58,403 nucleotides of DNA. Origin: Lachnospiraceae bacterium (lineage in GTDB: Bacteria; Bacillota; Clostridia; Lachnospirales; Lachnospiraceae). The notes beneath the pieces were generated by a model that did not search any database, was not told the DNA's origin, and saw only the letters and a list, made by a program, of their open reading frames with translations. The stretch lies in NCBI GenBank assembly GCA_014804755.1, contig JAAUZE010000006.1:1-58403 (forward strand), in the 5' to 3' direction. The position numbers and the translations under genes were made by a program. Every line of letters begins with the position of its first letter. Positions within the stretch are counted from its first letter, which is position 1. Of this stretch, positions 35,386-44,097 are shown one piece after another.

Positions 35386-35418
35386 GCGCGATAGGCAGTA
35401 GGGGGAAAGGAGAAAGAA

Positions 35419-35727
35419 ATGGTTGATAATTATGCAATTATCGAGAATTATCTGATGATCAGAATGCCGGAGGAGGTTGACCATCACAGAGCGGTACTGA
35501 TCAGCCGGACAGCTGATGATTATATTGCGCACAGCAAGGTTGTCAATATTGTGTTTGATTTTGAGGACACGAAATTCATGGACAGCTCCGGTATCGGCGT
35601 GATCATGGGGAGATACAAGAAAATATCCTGCTTTGGCGGAAAGGTGTTTGCCATTAACACAAGCAGGCGTATCAAGCAGCTTCTTGCGGTGTCGGGCATG
35701 CAGAAATTAGTCACGATCATGGAGTAG
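35419..35727 (+). CDS. spoIIAA: Anti-sigma-F factor antagonist SpoIIAA
   Basis: This 102-residue STAS protein frees sigma-F by binding SpoIIAB in the forespore. The phosphorylated serine is Ser57 in FMDSSGIGVIMGRYK, matching the Bacillus site. AAGGAG precedes the ATG. It is the first gene of the spoIIAA-spoIIAB-sigF operon. Confidence 0.97.
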   Translation: MVDNYAIIENYLMIRMPEEVDHHRAVLISRTADDYIAHSKVVNIVFDFEDTKFMDSSGIGVIMGRYKKISCFGGKVFAINTSRRIKQLLAVSGMQKLVTIME

Positions 35728-35777
35728 GGGAGTCTGCTCAAAAGCCGATCACGATCATGAAACAGAGGAGTGGAGAG

Positions 35778-36347
35778 ATGGAGACAAGAACAGAGGAGAG
35801 AATGGAGTGTGCGAGTGCCGCGGGACAGGAGGGTGTTTTGGAACAGACCGATCTAAGCAGAAAAACGGGTGGACAGGAACGCGTGGGTGCAAGGCGTGAG
35901 TATGTGAACGAAATGCTGCTGGAATTTGATGCGGTATCGTTAAATGAGAGCTTTGCCCGTATTGTGGTCGCGGCGTTCATCACACCGCTGAACCCGACCG
36001 TGGAGGAGCTTGCCGATGTAAAAACGGCCGTATCCGAGGCAGTGACGAATGCGATCATTCACGGCTATGACAGCCGGGGCGGAAAAATTAAAATGCATTG
36101 TCTGGTGACGGGAAATCTGCTGACGGTCAGCGTGGAGGATCACGGCGCCGGGATCGCCGACATCGGACAGGCGATGATGCCGTTGTTTACGACCAGACCG
36201 GAGCTGGAACGCTCGGGCATGGGATTTGCATTTATGGAGGCATTCATGGATGATCTCAAGGTTGAGTCCCGTGTGGGCGAGGGAACCAGAATCTGTATGA
36301 TGAAAAAAATAGGAGACGCTTCTTGGACGGCGCAAAAGGGGAAGTAA
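35778..36347 (+). CDS. spoIIAB: Anti-sigma-F factor SpoIIAB with N-terminal extension
   Basis: This 189-residue serine kinase of the GHKL fold binds and inactivates sigma-F and phosphorylates SpoIIAA. The ATP-binding motifs are intact: SEAVTNAIIHGY, VEDHGAGI and SGMGFAFME. The canonical protein begins at NEMLLEFDAVSLNESFARIV, about 45 residues in. The preceding polar, Glu/Arg-rich segment is an extension not seen in Bacillus SpoIIAB. The start at 35778 has GGAG upstream; an internal GTG near 35898 is an alternative without a clear site. Confidence 0.94.
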   Translation: METRTEERMECASAAGQEGVLEQTDLSRKTGGQERVGARREYVNEMLLEFDAVSLNESFARIVVAAFITPLNPTVEELADVKTAVSEAVTNAIIHGYDSRGGKIKMHCLVTGNLLTVSVEDHGAGIADIGQAMMPLFTTRPELERSGMGFAFMEAFMDDLKVESRVGEGTRICMMKKIGDASWTAQKGK

Positions 36348-37145
36348 ATGGATGAGACCGCTGCATTGATCGCACGTTCACAGGCAGGGGATAAAAAAGC
36401 AAGGGAGATACTGGTAGAAAACAACTTAGGACTCGTACATCATATTGTAAAACGGTTTCTTGGCAGGGGCATTGATGCGGAGGATCTGTTTCAGATCGGC
36501 AGTATCGGACTCATGAAGGCGATCGACAAATTTGATCTAAGCTATGATGTTCGTTTTTCTACGTATGCCGTGCCGATGATCCAAGGGGAAATCAAACGGT
36601 TTCTGAGGGATGATGGCATGGTAAAGGTCAGCCGGACATTAAAAGAAAACGGCTGGAAGGTGCGCCAGTCCATGGAGCGGCTGTCACAAAAGCTCGGCAG
36701 GGAGGCGACGATGGACGAGCTTTCCAGGGATACAGGCTTGAGCGCGGAGGACATCGTGATGGCGATGGAGGCAAATATTGAAGTAGAATCCATTTACCGT
36801 TCGGTGTTTCAGTCCGACGGTAATGAGATCTATCTGGTCGATCAGGTTGTTGCGGGAGGAAGAGCAAAAGGCGGCATCGGACAGACGGCGGCGGGCGGTT
36901 CGGGAATTGACAGCTACGGTATGGGAGACGGACAGGATCCCGAGAAAGAGCGCCTGCTCAATCATATGCTCTTAGAACAGCTCATTGACGGTCTGGATGA
37001 AAAAGAGCGGGAGCTGATCGAGCTTCGCTATTTTCAGGACAAGACCCAGATGGAGGTCGCGAAGCGGCTCCGTATCAGTCAGGTACAGGTCAGCCGTATG
37101 GAAAAAAGAATCCTGCTGCGCATGCGGGAGAAAGGGAAAGTATAG
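36348..37145 (+). CDS. sigF: RNA polymerase sigma-F factor
   Basis: This 265-residue forespore sigma factor has region 2 (DLFQIGSIGLMKAIDKFDLSYDVRFSTYAVPMIQGEIKRF) and region 3. Region 4 has RISQVQVSRMEKRILLRMRE. It starts on the base after the spoIIAB stop, so the two are coupled. A Gly-rich insertion (AGGRAKGGIGQTAAGGSG, about 165-185) between regions 3 and 4 is longer than usual. Confidence 0.96.
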   Translation: MDETAALIARSQAGDKKAREILVENNLGLVHHIVKRFLGRGIDAEDLFQIGSIGLMKAIDKFDLSYDVRFSTYAVPMIQGEIKRFLRDDGMVKVSRTLKENGWKVRQSMERLSQKLGREATMDELSRDTGLSAEDIVMAMEANIEVESIYRSVFQSDGNEIYLVDQVVAGGRAKGGIGQTAAGGSGIDSYGMGDGQDPEKERLLNHMLLEQLIDGLDEKERELIELRYFQDKTQMEVAKRLRISQVQVSRMEKRILLRMREKGKV

Positions 37146-37289
37146 CTTTTTATGATCAGATGTGATAAACTCTGATAGAAAAGCATTTTGAATAGGATTT
37201 TCATAAATGCATATCACTGATGACATGAATGAAAGACAACGTACTGCGTCATTTCGGAAGGTGTCACAGGGTAAGGAGAGAGACAGGTT

Positions 37290-38069
37290 ATGAAATTTGA
37301 TATGCATTGCCATACGAAGGAGGGCTCGATCGACGCGAAGGTTGAGCTCGAAAAATATGTCAAAAAGCTGGTGTCTCTCGGCTATGACGGCATGCTTGTG
37401 ACCGACCATAATTCTTACAAGGGACACGATCAATGGGAAAGGCTGCGCAAGCAGATCGGAGAGACAGCGGGAAAGCCCTTTGTCGTCCTGCGCGGGATTG
37501 AATATGATACGAGGGATGCGGGGCATATGCTGGTGGTACTGCCGGAGCGGGTGCGCACACGGATGTTAGAGGCGCGCGGCTTAAAGGGACGTCAGCTCAT
37601 TAAGCGCGTGCATGAGCTGGGCGGAATCATTGGACCGGCGCATCCGTACGGAAATGGTTTTTTTGCACTTATGAATACGCGTCTCGGAAAAAGAAATGAG
37701 CATTTGATGCACAGCTTTGATTTTGTCGAGAGCTTCAATGCCTGTGTGAAGCCGTTTCAAAACAAACTGGCGAAACGCCTGGCGAAACAGTACCACAAGC
37801 CGGAGTTCGGCGGATCGGACGCACACCGTCCCGAAGTGATCGGCTCGGCATATACCGAGATCGAGGCGAATATTCGCAATAATGACGATCTCATCCGCGC
37901 GGTCCGCTGGCGTGTACCCATGGTCGCTGACGGGGATTGGGAGGATAAGGTTCGAAAGAAGCAGAAGAAGCCCGTAGAGGAACTCGTCGTCGTAGGGTAT
38001 TGGATTTATAATAAAGTGCTTGCGGGCGCAAACGTGTTCCGCAGACGGAAGTATGCAAAGCTGACATAA
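37290..38069 (+). CDS. PHP-domain metal-dependent phosphoesterase
   Basis: This 259-residue protein has the PHP metal-binding motifs in order: DMHCHTKEGS (residues about 4-13), VTDHNS (about 38-43), GIEYDT, GPAHPYGN and GGSDAHRPE. They resemble TrpH/YciV-type phosphoesterases that act on nucleotides. AAGGAG precedes the start. It is set between sigF and spoVAA with 140 bp of spacing upstream; a role in sporulation is possible but not shown. Confidence 0.85.
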   Translation: MKFDMHCHTKEGSIDAKVELEKYVKKLVSLGYDGMLVTDHNSYKGHDQWERLRKQIGETAGKPFVVLRGIEYDTRDAGHMLVVLPERVRTRMLEARGLKGRQLIKRVHELGGIIGPAHPYGNGFFALMNTRLGKRNEHLMHSFDFVESFNACVKPFQNKLAKRLAKQYHKPEFGGSDAHRPEVIGSAYTEIEANIRNNDDLIRAVRWRVPMVADGDWEDKVRKKQKKPVEELVVVGYWIYNKVLAGANVFRRRKYAKLT

Positions 38070-38155
38070 TGGGATGTTCGCATGATTAACAGAAATCTGC
38101 ACAGACTACTTGCCAAAGAACAGGAAAGCATGGCGCTGCCTGTTCTAAAGGGGGC

Positions 38156-38890
38156 ATGGCTGTGCAGATTTTTTATTTGAAAGCGGATGAAAAAGTAGAA
38201 TTGGAAAATAAAGACATACGGCTTGCGGATGTAGCGAGCGTTCTGTGTGAGGATGACCGCGTGCAGCAGGAAGTGCTGGAGATGATCGTATATCGGTTTT
38301 CCAAGGAGGGGCGCGCAGTGATCGACATGCTGCAGTTGATTGCTCTTTTACAGGAAAAGTATCCGGGCTGCCGGGTCGTGAGTCTCGGAGCGGACGCTGT
38401 GCTTGTGGAGTGTCACACGGTGAAGCCGCATCCTGTATGGGAAAAAATAAAGATCGCCCTGATCGCGCTGCTCTGTTTCTTTGGCGCGGCGTTTACGATC
38501 ATGGCATTCCATAATGATATTAGTATTGACGATATTTTTTCCAAGGTGTACCTGCTTGTCACGGGGATGGAGTCGAATGGCTTTACTGCGCTGGAGATTT
38601 CTTATTCTATCGGACTTTCGGCGGGAATCATTATTTTTTTTAATCATATCGGAACAAGGCGCATCACCAAGGACCCGACGCCGATCGAAGTGCAGATGCG
38701 TCAATATGAGGGTGACGTTGTGACGGCGCTTGTGGAGAACGCGAACCGGGAGAACGCGAACCGAGAGAATGCGAACCGGGAGAACGCGAACCGAGAGAAT
38801 GCGAACCGGGAGAACGCGAACCGGGAGAACGCGAATCGAGAGAATGCGAACGGAAAGAATGTGAATGCGGGAGGCGGGAGAGAACCATGA
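38156..38890 (+). CDS. spoVAA: Stage V sporulation protein AA with NRENA repeats
   Basis: This 244-residue protein has an N-terminal soluble domain (about 1-95), two membrane helices (about 103-120 and 150-165) and the SpoVAA pattern (LADVASVLCEDD, FHNDISIDDIFSKVYLLVTG). SpoVA proteins form the channel that moves dipicolinic acid into and out of the spore. The last 45 residues are eight near-identical NRENA-type pentapeptides, coded by a 15-bp tandem array. The stop overlaps spoVAB. Confidence 0.92.
   Translation: MAVQIFYLKADEKVELENKDIRLADVASVLCEDDRVQQEVLEMIVYRFSKEGRAVIDMLQLIALLQEKYPGCRVVSLGADAVLVECHTVKPHPVWEKIKIALIALLCFFGAAFTIMAFHNDISIDDIFSKVYLLVTGMESNGFTALEISYSIGLSAGIIIFFNHIGTRRITKDPTPIEVQMRQYEGDVVTALVENANRENANRENANRENANRENANRENANRENANRENANGKNVNAGGGREP
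38735..38869 (+). repeat. 15-bp in-frame tandem repeat in spoVAA
   Basis: Eight copies of GAGAACGCGAACCGG with few changes (38735-38854) plus a degenerate ninth. Copies differ mainly by C/T in AAC/AAT and G/A in the last codon. Because 15 is a multiple of three, slippage would change protein length without breaking the frame. Confidence 0.92.
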
Positions 38891-39342
38891 TGGAACAACT
38901 GTTTCTGATCGTACTCGGATTGAGCTTCGGCGTGTTTACGGCGGGCGGCGTGTTCACGACTGTCATTGTTGTAGCGCTCGTCCCGCGCTTTGCCGCCCGA
39001 TTTCACACAGCATACAAAATCGAATTGTATGAGGAATGGATTGTCGCGGGCGCGATTGCCGGCGGCATTTTCGGTGTGTATTCCCACTTGTGGACAACAC
39101 CCTCATGGGAGACGCGCGGCATGCTGTTAAAGGCAGCGGGCATCGCATTTGTGATTATCTGGGCCTTTTTTACGGGCATGTTCGTCGGATGCCTTGCGCT
39201 TGCGATTGAGGAGATGCTTGGCGGGATTCCGGTATTTGCGCGCAGAGTGCATCTGCGCAAAGGGCTCGGCATTATCATTCTCTCCATTGCGGTCGCAAAG
39301 CTTGTCGGTTCTCTTTGTTATTTTTATTATGGGCTGTTTTAG
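38887..39342 (+). CDS. spoVAB: Stage V sporulation protein AB
   Basis: This 151-residue membrane protein has about four to five helices and the SpoVAB start (LFLIVLGLSFGVFTAGGVFTTVIVV). It acts with SpoVAA in the dipicolinic-acid channel of the spore inner membrane. The ATG overlaps the spoVAA stop by four bases. In Bacillus spoVAC follows directly; here it is found at 48142 instead. Confidence 0.93.
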   Translation: MMEQLFLIVLGLSFGVFTAGGVFTTVIVVALVPRFAARFHTAYKIELYEEWIVAGAIAGGIFGVYSHLWTTPSWETRGMLLKAAGIAFVIIWAFFTGMFVGCLALAIEEMLGGIPVFARRVHLRKGLGIIILSIAVAKLVGSLCYFYYGLF

Positions 39343-39351
39343 CGGAGGGGG

Positions 39352-39640
39352 CCGACCCAATCGTACTAAGCTTTCCCCTCAGCATATATCCGATTTTCTC
39401 ATAGCAGGCATTGGAAGCCGCATAGTCAGCATTCGTATAAAGCATTGGCATAGCGCCCGCATGTTCCACAATCTTAGTCACCTGATACACTAAGTTTTCT
39501 GCGTAATGTTTCCGTCGGTTTGCTGGAAATGTATATACATTGCTAAGAGATGCCAGATCATCCGGCGTCCATATTCACACAGGAAACGGATCAGCGGAAT
39601 GGCAGATGATCAACCGTTCATGATCTGTCAGTGTTAATCT
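39352..39640 (-). pseudogene. Decayed GNAT acetyltransferase gene
   Basis: On the minus strand the C-terminal half of a GNAT acetyltransferase is readable: SNVYTFPANRRKHYAEN, then LYTNADYAASNACYEKIGY, the usual acetyl-CoA-binding and final motifs. Upstream the frame is broken by stops and there is no start. The end runs into spoVAB without a clean stop. It looks like a dead remnant at the breakpoint behind spoVAB. Confidence 0.75.
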
Positions 39641-39787
39641 GCATGGATTATTCAGAACTCTTCTTAACACAAAAAACGTATATTTATCATTTTCAAGTAA
39701 TTTCAAATCTCTATGGTCTGCCTGACGAACCATTTGATTCTAACATTGCCGATTTGGGGAGTCAATACGCAATGTGTAAAAAAGATA

Positions 39788-39821
39788 TTGACAAACAATT
39801 AAACATATGCTTAAATGTTTA
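39788..39821 (+). promoter_or_regulatory. Promoter and candidate ArsR-type operator of the metal-efflux genes
   Basis: TTGACA (39788-39793) and TTAAAT (39811-39816) are 17 bp apart. A 7-8-7 inverted repeat TAAACAT...ATGTTTA (39800-39806 and 39815-39821) covers the spacer and -10 box, the usual place for an ArsR/SmtB site. The regulator at 42299 is the natural candidate. Confidence 0.6.
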
Positions 39822-39922
39822 TATCAAGAGACAGAACGATTCCGGCGATGGTATCGTGAAGAGCGGTGAAAGCATGGTTCGGAAACAATCTGTTACAAAA
39901 AGGAACAAGGAGGGCATTTTCT

Positions 39923-40141
39923 ATGAAAAAAACATATCAGATCGAGGTGGACTGCGCGGCATGCGCATTGAAGATGGAGGAGGCGACGAAGAAGGTCGAG
40001 GGCGTGAAGGATGCGACCGTTTCCTTTATGACGCAGAAAATGAAGGTGGAATTTGACGAGGGTGCAGACGAGCAGGCGACGATGAAGGCGGTTGTGAAAG
40101 CTTGTAAAAAAGTCGAGGATGACTGCGAGATCATACTCTAA
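39923..40141 (+). CDS. Small HMA-domain metal-binding protein
   Basis: This 72-residue cytoplasmic protein is one heavy-metal-associated domain with the metal-binding pair in VDCAACALKME (CxxC). The start at 39923 has AAGGAGG upstream; longer frames are not needed. The ATPase at 40280 lacks its own HMA domain, so this protein probably serves as its detached metal donor. Confidence 0.88.
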   Translation: MKKTYQIEVDCAACALKMEEATKKVEGVKDATVSFMTQKMKVEFDEGADEQATMKAVVKACKKVEDDCEIIL

Positions 40142-40208
40142 AGTGGTGTGGAATTATTTTTTGAGAAGAATGCGTCTGCAAATTCAGCGTTAGAAAGTGC
40201 GTGGAAGT

Positions 40209-40291
40209 AGTGTGAAAAATAAATTTTTCACACGCAAATTTGTGCCTGCGGCCCAAAGTTTGCAGGTTGCGAGAAAGGCATGGTTATTATT
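40209..40291 (+). repeat. Modular hairpin element, copy B, running into a start codon
   Basis: A perfect GTGTGAAAAAT/ATTTTTCACAC stem is followed by a GCAAA/TTTGC stem and the tail GAGAAAGGCATGGTTATTA, which supplies the ATPase start codon. The ends match copy A (15431) nearly base for base; the middle modules of A are missing. Confidence 0.75.
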
Positions 40292-42157
40292 ATGAATAAG
40301 AAACAAAAAAAGATGCTGCTGCGTATCATCATTACCGCAGCGCTGATGGTTCTGCTTGCGGTCTTGCCGATCGACGGCAGAGTAAAGACGGCGCTGTATT
40401 TGGTCCCGTATCTGGTGATTGGCTATGATATTCTGCGGAAAGCGGCCTTGGGCATCATCCACGGGCAGGTATTTGATGAGAATTTTCTTATGGCGGTCGC
40501 GACCGTCGGCGCGATCGGAATTGGCGAGATGGTAGAGGGCGTGGCGGTCATGCTTTTTTATCAGATCGGGGAACTGTTTCAGAGCTATGCCGTTGGCAAG
40601 AGTCGTAAAAATATTACGGCGCTGATGGATATTCGCCCTGATTACGCCAATATTGAACAGGATGGGGAGCTCGTGCAGGTCGATCCCGATGAGGTGGAGA
40701 CCGGCACGGTCATTGTGGTAAAGCCGGGAGAAAAGCTGCCGATCGACGGCGTGATCACGGAGGGAGAAACGACCTTAAATACGAGCGCATTGACCGGAGA
40801 GAGCGTGCCGCGCGAGGCGAAAGAGGGCGATGAAGTCATCAGCGGATGCGTCAACTTAAGCGGACTGATCAAGGTGCGCACGACGAAGGAATTCGGCGAA
40901 TCAACGGTATCGAAGATTTTAGATCTGGTGGAAAACTCCAGCATGAAAAAATCACGTTCGGAGAATTTTATCACCCGTTTTGCAAAGGTATATACGCCTG
41001 CGGTCTGCCTTGCAGCCGTGCTGTTAGCAGTGCTTCCGCCGCTTGTACAGATGCTTTTGGGGGGTGGCGCTGACTGGCTTGTATGGTTTACACGCGCATT
41101 GACCTTCTTAGTCATCAGCTGCCCGTGCGCGCTGGTCATTTCGATACCGTTAAGCTTTTTCGGCGGCATCGGCGGAGCGTCCGCACGCGGTATTCTGGTG
41201 AAGGGCTCCAACTATTTGGAGGCGCTTGCCTCGGCAGGAATCGTTGTTTTTGATAAAACGGGAACGATGACAAAGGGTGTTTTTGAGGTGACAAAGATCA
41301 GCCCTGTGGGCGTGAGTGAGGAAACGCTGCTGCGTTACGCGGCGCATGCAGAGAGCTATTCCACACATCCGATCGCGGAGAGCCTGCGCAGGGCGTACGG
41401 AAAAAATATTGATATGGCGCTGGTGAGCGACGTGGAGGAGATCAGCGGGCATGGCGTGACGGCGACGATAGACGGAAAAACAGTTGCGGCGGGCAACCGC
41501 AGGCTGATGGAACGCATGAATATTGCCTGTGCGGAAAGCGATGGGATCGGTACGGAGGTTCATCTGGCGCTTGACGGCGAATATATCGGAAGAATCCTGA
41601 TCGCGGATGTGTTAAAGCCGACCGCGGCGGAGGCAGTTCGCGCGCTGAAGGCAAACGGCGTCCGCAAGACCGTGATGCTGACGGGCGACGCGAAGAAGGT
41701 TGCGGAGGCGATCGCTTCAGAGCTTTCTGCCGACGAGGTCAAAAGCGAACTGCTGCCGGGAGATAAGGTCGATGAGGTCGAGCGTCTGCTTGCTCAGACC
41801 GGTAAAAAAGAAAAGCTTGTGTTTGTCGGGGACGGCATCAACGATGCGCCTGTTTTATCCCGCGCGGATGTCGGCATCGCAATGGGGGCGCTCGGCTCGG
41901 ATGCCGCCATTGAAGCGGCCGACGTGGTGCTGATGGATGATGACCCGTCAAAGATTGCGCTTGCGATGCGGATCGCGCGAAAGACGCTTCGCATCGTCTA
42001 TGAAAATATCGTGTTTGCGTTGGCGGTAAAGGCTGCCTGTCTTGTGCTCGGTGCGCTGGGTGTTGCGAACATGTGGTGGGCGATCTTTGCGGATGTCGGC
42101 GTCATGGTGCTCGCCGTGCTCAACGCGACGAGGGCGCTGGCGGTATCAAACAGATGA
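40280..42157 (+). CDS. P1B-type heavy-metal (Zn/Cd/Co) efflux ATPase
   Basis: This 625-residue membrane pump has the CPC metal site in ISCPCALVIS and the phosphorylated DKTGTMTKG. The TGES actuator loop (LTGESVPRE), the class-typical HP pair (STHPIAES) and GDGINDAPVL are also present. Eight membrane helices fit. It should export Zn, Cd or Co. It has no N-terminal HMA domain; the gene upstream encodes a free one. The start lies inside hairpin element B (ATG 40280, or 40292). Confidence 0.93.
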   Translation: MVIIMNKKQKKMLLRIIITAALMVLLAVLPIDGRVKTALYLVPYLVIGYDILRKAALGIIHGQVFDENFLMAVATVGAIGIGEMVEGVAVMLFYQIGELFQSYAVGKSRKNITALMDIRPDYANIEQDGELVQVDPDEVETGTVIVVKPGEKLPIDGVITEGETTLNTSALTGESVPREAKEGDEVISGCVNLSGLIKVRTTKEFGESTVSKILDLVENSSMKKSRSENFITRFAKVYTPAVCLAAVLLAVLPPLVQMLLGGGADWLVWFTRALTFLVISCPCALVISIPLSFFGGIGGASARGILVKGSNYLEALASAGIVVFDKTGTMTKGVFEVTKISPVGVSEETLLRYAAHAESYSTHPIAESLRRAYGKNIDMALVSDVEEISGHGVTATIDGKTVAAGNRRLMERMNIACAESDGIGTEVHLALDGEYIGRILIADVLKPTAAEAVRALKANGVRKTVMLTGDAKKVAEAIASELSADEVKSELLPGDKVDEVERLLAQTGKKEKLVFVGDGINDAPVLSRADVGIAMGALGSDAAIEAADVVLMDDDPSKIALAMRIARKTLRIVYENIVFALAVKAACLVLGALGVANMWWAIFADVGVMVLAVLNATRALAVSNR

Positions 42158-42254
42158 TAGTGTGAGAAGTACTTCTAGAGCTCATGCCAATGGGCATTTC
42201 GCTAAGAAGTACTAAATCTCACACGTGAGAATGGCTAAAAGCGGTCATTCTCAC
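42158..42254 (+). promoter_or_regulatory. Double hairpin between the metal ATPase and its regulator
   Basis: The first structure has a GTGTGAGA/TCTCACAC stem (42160-42167 with 42217-42224) with inner AGTACTTCT/AGAAGTACT pairs. The second is GTGAGAATG/CATTCTCAC (42225-42233 with 42246-42254). The first half opens with TAGTGTGAGAA, also seen at other element borders here. It may process or partly end the transcript. Confidence 0.6.
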
Positions 42255-42298
42255 ACAGGCATTGCTTGGGTATGGTGGGATTTGAAACGGAGGAGCGT

Positions 42299-42667
42299 AT
42301 GGCACATTATGATTTACCGCATGATCATGGACAAAATATTGAGCGTGTTCTCGATCGAATGCCGGATATTGTCGATTTTCAGAAAGTGGCATCGTGGTTT
42401 GATAAGCTCGGGGACAGTACGCGTCTGCGCATTTTATGGATGCTGTGCCACTGCGAAGAGTGCGTGAGCAATATCGCTGCGGCAATGGAAATGAGCGATC
42501 CTGCAGTTTCGCATCATTTACGGCTTTTGCGTGAGAGCGGTCTGATCGTCAGCAGGCGTGACGGTAAGGAAGTCTACTATAAGCTTGCCGAGAATGCGCA
42601 GGCGCAGATTCTTCATCGCGCGCTGGACGAAATGTTTGAGGTGAGCTGTCCGAGCAGCGGGGAATAA
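42299..42667 (+). CDS. ArsR/SmtB-family metal-sensing repressor
   Basis: This 122-residue winged-helix protein has a His-rich N-terminus (AHYDLPHDHGQN) and a recognition helix in SDPAVSHHLRLLRESGL. Cys50, Cys52 and Cys55 in MLCHCEECV match the alpha-3N type metal site of CadC/ArsR-like sensors. Metal binding would release DNA and switch on the efflux genes upstream. The start at 42299 has GGAGGAG before it. It is the last gene of the metal operon. Confidence 0.92.
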   Translation: MAHYDLPHDHGQNIERVLDRMPDIVDFQKVASWFDKLGDSTRLRILWMLCHCEECVSNIAAAMEMSDPAVSHHLRLLRESGLIVSRRDGKEVYYKLAENAQAQILHRALDEMFEVSCPSSGE

Positions 42668-42684
42668 GGTTTGTGTATAAGTCC

Positions 42685-42722
42685 GGCAGCAGGAAACGCT
42701 TTAATCAGTGTTTCCTGCTGCC
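42685..42722. terminator. Hairpin between convergent arsR and MATE genes
   Basis: A perfect 13-bp stem (42685-42697 with 42710-42722, GGCAGCAGGAAAC). The right arm overlaps the last codons of the minus-strand MATE gene. It has no long T-run on either strand but sits where a shared terminator is expected. Confidence 0.6.
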
Positions 42723-44086
42723 GAAAGCTTTTGCATGCTTGACAGGTAAGCGATCAAAAGAATAAGATCCGCAAACAGCCAGGCTGATATTTCACCGAAG
42801 AATATCCCGTCGCTTCCGATGTACCTTGTTAATACGATTGCGCAAAAAAGGCGCATGATCAACTGTGCAAAGCTTGACAGCATAGGTATGACCGCATGAT
42901 TGATACCCTGAAGAGAAGCCCGCAAAATATATAGAATATACAGAAACGGAAAAAATAGCGCCAATATATTAAGAAACCGACAGCCGTATTGCAGGATTTC
43001 CCCGGTCATGTCGGGGGTATCAATAAATAATTGCAGAATATCTTGGCCGAAGAATACCATCACCCCGGAACATACAAGGGAAACGGCGACTCCCATGAAC
43101 AGACTTGCCCGAACCCCTTCCTTGATTCGAACAATCTTATTTGCCCCATAATTTTGAGAAACATAGGCGGCGGCCGCCAGTCCGAAAGAAGACGCCGCAA
43201 TTTCCAACAGTCCATACAATTTTGCGGCGGCAGAATATCCTGCGAGAAATGCAAGCTCATACTGATTGATCCGGTTTACAACGATCAGGCCGCCGATCGA
43301 GGTAATGACGCTCTGCATGGTCATGGGGATTCCCATTTTGAACAGCTTTCCTGCGATGGACATTTCATTGTAGGAGCGGATAGCGGTGTGATCTATGGCG
43401 GCATGATCCGGCAGGAGATTTTCGGAAAAAGCTCTTTGATGATAGAAATAATAGCCGCAGATGATCATGACCGCACATTCTGAGAGAATGGTGCCGAATG
43501 CCGCGCCCGCTATGCCGAATCCGAAAATATTGACAAACAGGATATCAAAGGCGATGTTACACAGTGAGGAAACCGTCATGGCGAATAAAGGAATATGACT
43601 GTTTCCGCGGCTCCGTAACGCACCGGAGAACAGTTGATAGAATGTTAAAAAAGGAATCCCTAAAAAGATCGTATTCACATATTCTCTTGCCATGGAATAG
43701 ACTTCCTCTTTTGTGCCGAGCAGACGGAGGATCCATCCGGAGGTAAGGAGTGCGCTCACAGTCAGTATGACGGCGAGAATAAGGCAGATTTTTTTAGATA
43801 CTTTATAATAAAGATCAAATTCTTCTTCGTTCTTTTCACCAAAACTATTTCCTAACAGGATGGAAAATCCTGAAACCAGTCCGATCACGATTCCATTTAC
43901 CAGAAATATGAGCCATTCCGTACCGACGAGGGCGGCAAGTCCCAAAGGACCGATCTTTCTTCCGATGATGATCGTATCTACAAAGGTATATAACTGTTGA
44001 AATACATTTCCAACGACCAGTGAAAAAGAAAAAGTACCAATCAATCGGAACGGGTTTCCGACTGTCATATCCGTATCTTTTTTCAT
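42701..44086 (-). CDS. MATE-family efflux transporter
   Basis: This 461-residue protein has 12 predicted membrane helices and MATE markers (FSLVVGNVFQQLYTFVDTIIIG, QNYGANKIVRIKEG). It exports cationic drugs or toxins using an ion gradient. I chose the ATG at 44086, behind GGAGG, over a TTG at 44107 inside hairpin element E. Unlike the transporter at 25447 it has no extra domain. Confidence 0.92.
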   Translation of the reverse strand: MKKDTDMTVGNPFRLIGTFSFSLVVGNVFQQLYTFVDTIIIGRKIGPLGLAALVGTEWLIFLVNGIVIGLVSGFSILLGNSFGEKNEEEFDLYYKVSKKICLILAVILTVSALLTSGWILRLLGTKEEVYSMAREYVNTIFLGIPFLTFYQLFSGALRSRGNSHIPLFAMTVSSLCNIAFDILFVNIFGFGIAGAAFGTILSECAVMIICGYYFYHQRAFSENLLPDHAAIDHTAIRSYNEMSIAGKLFKMGIPMTMQSVITSIGGLIVVNRINQYELAFLAGYSAAAKLYGLLEIAASSFGLAAAAYVSQNYGANKIVRIKEGVRASLFMGVAVSLVCSGVMVFFGQDILQLFIDTPDMTGEILQYGCRFLNILALFFPFLYILYILRASLQGINHAVIPMLSSFAQLIMRLFCAIVLTRYIGSDGIFFGEISAWLFADLILLIAYLSSMQKLSAAGNTD

Positions 44087-44097
44087 ACGAATCCTCC

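Noticed and set aside
39631-40056. Plus-strand frame of 141 codons across the metal-efflux promoter
   Set aside because: It covers the promoter and operator and overlaps the HMA gene in another frame; it has no ribosome binding site.
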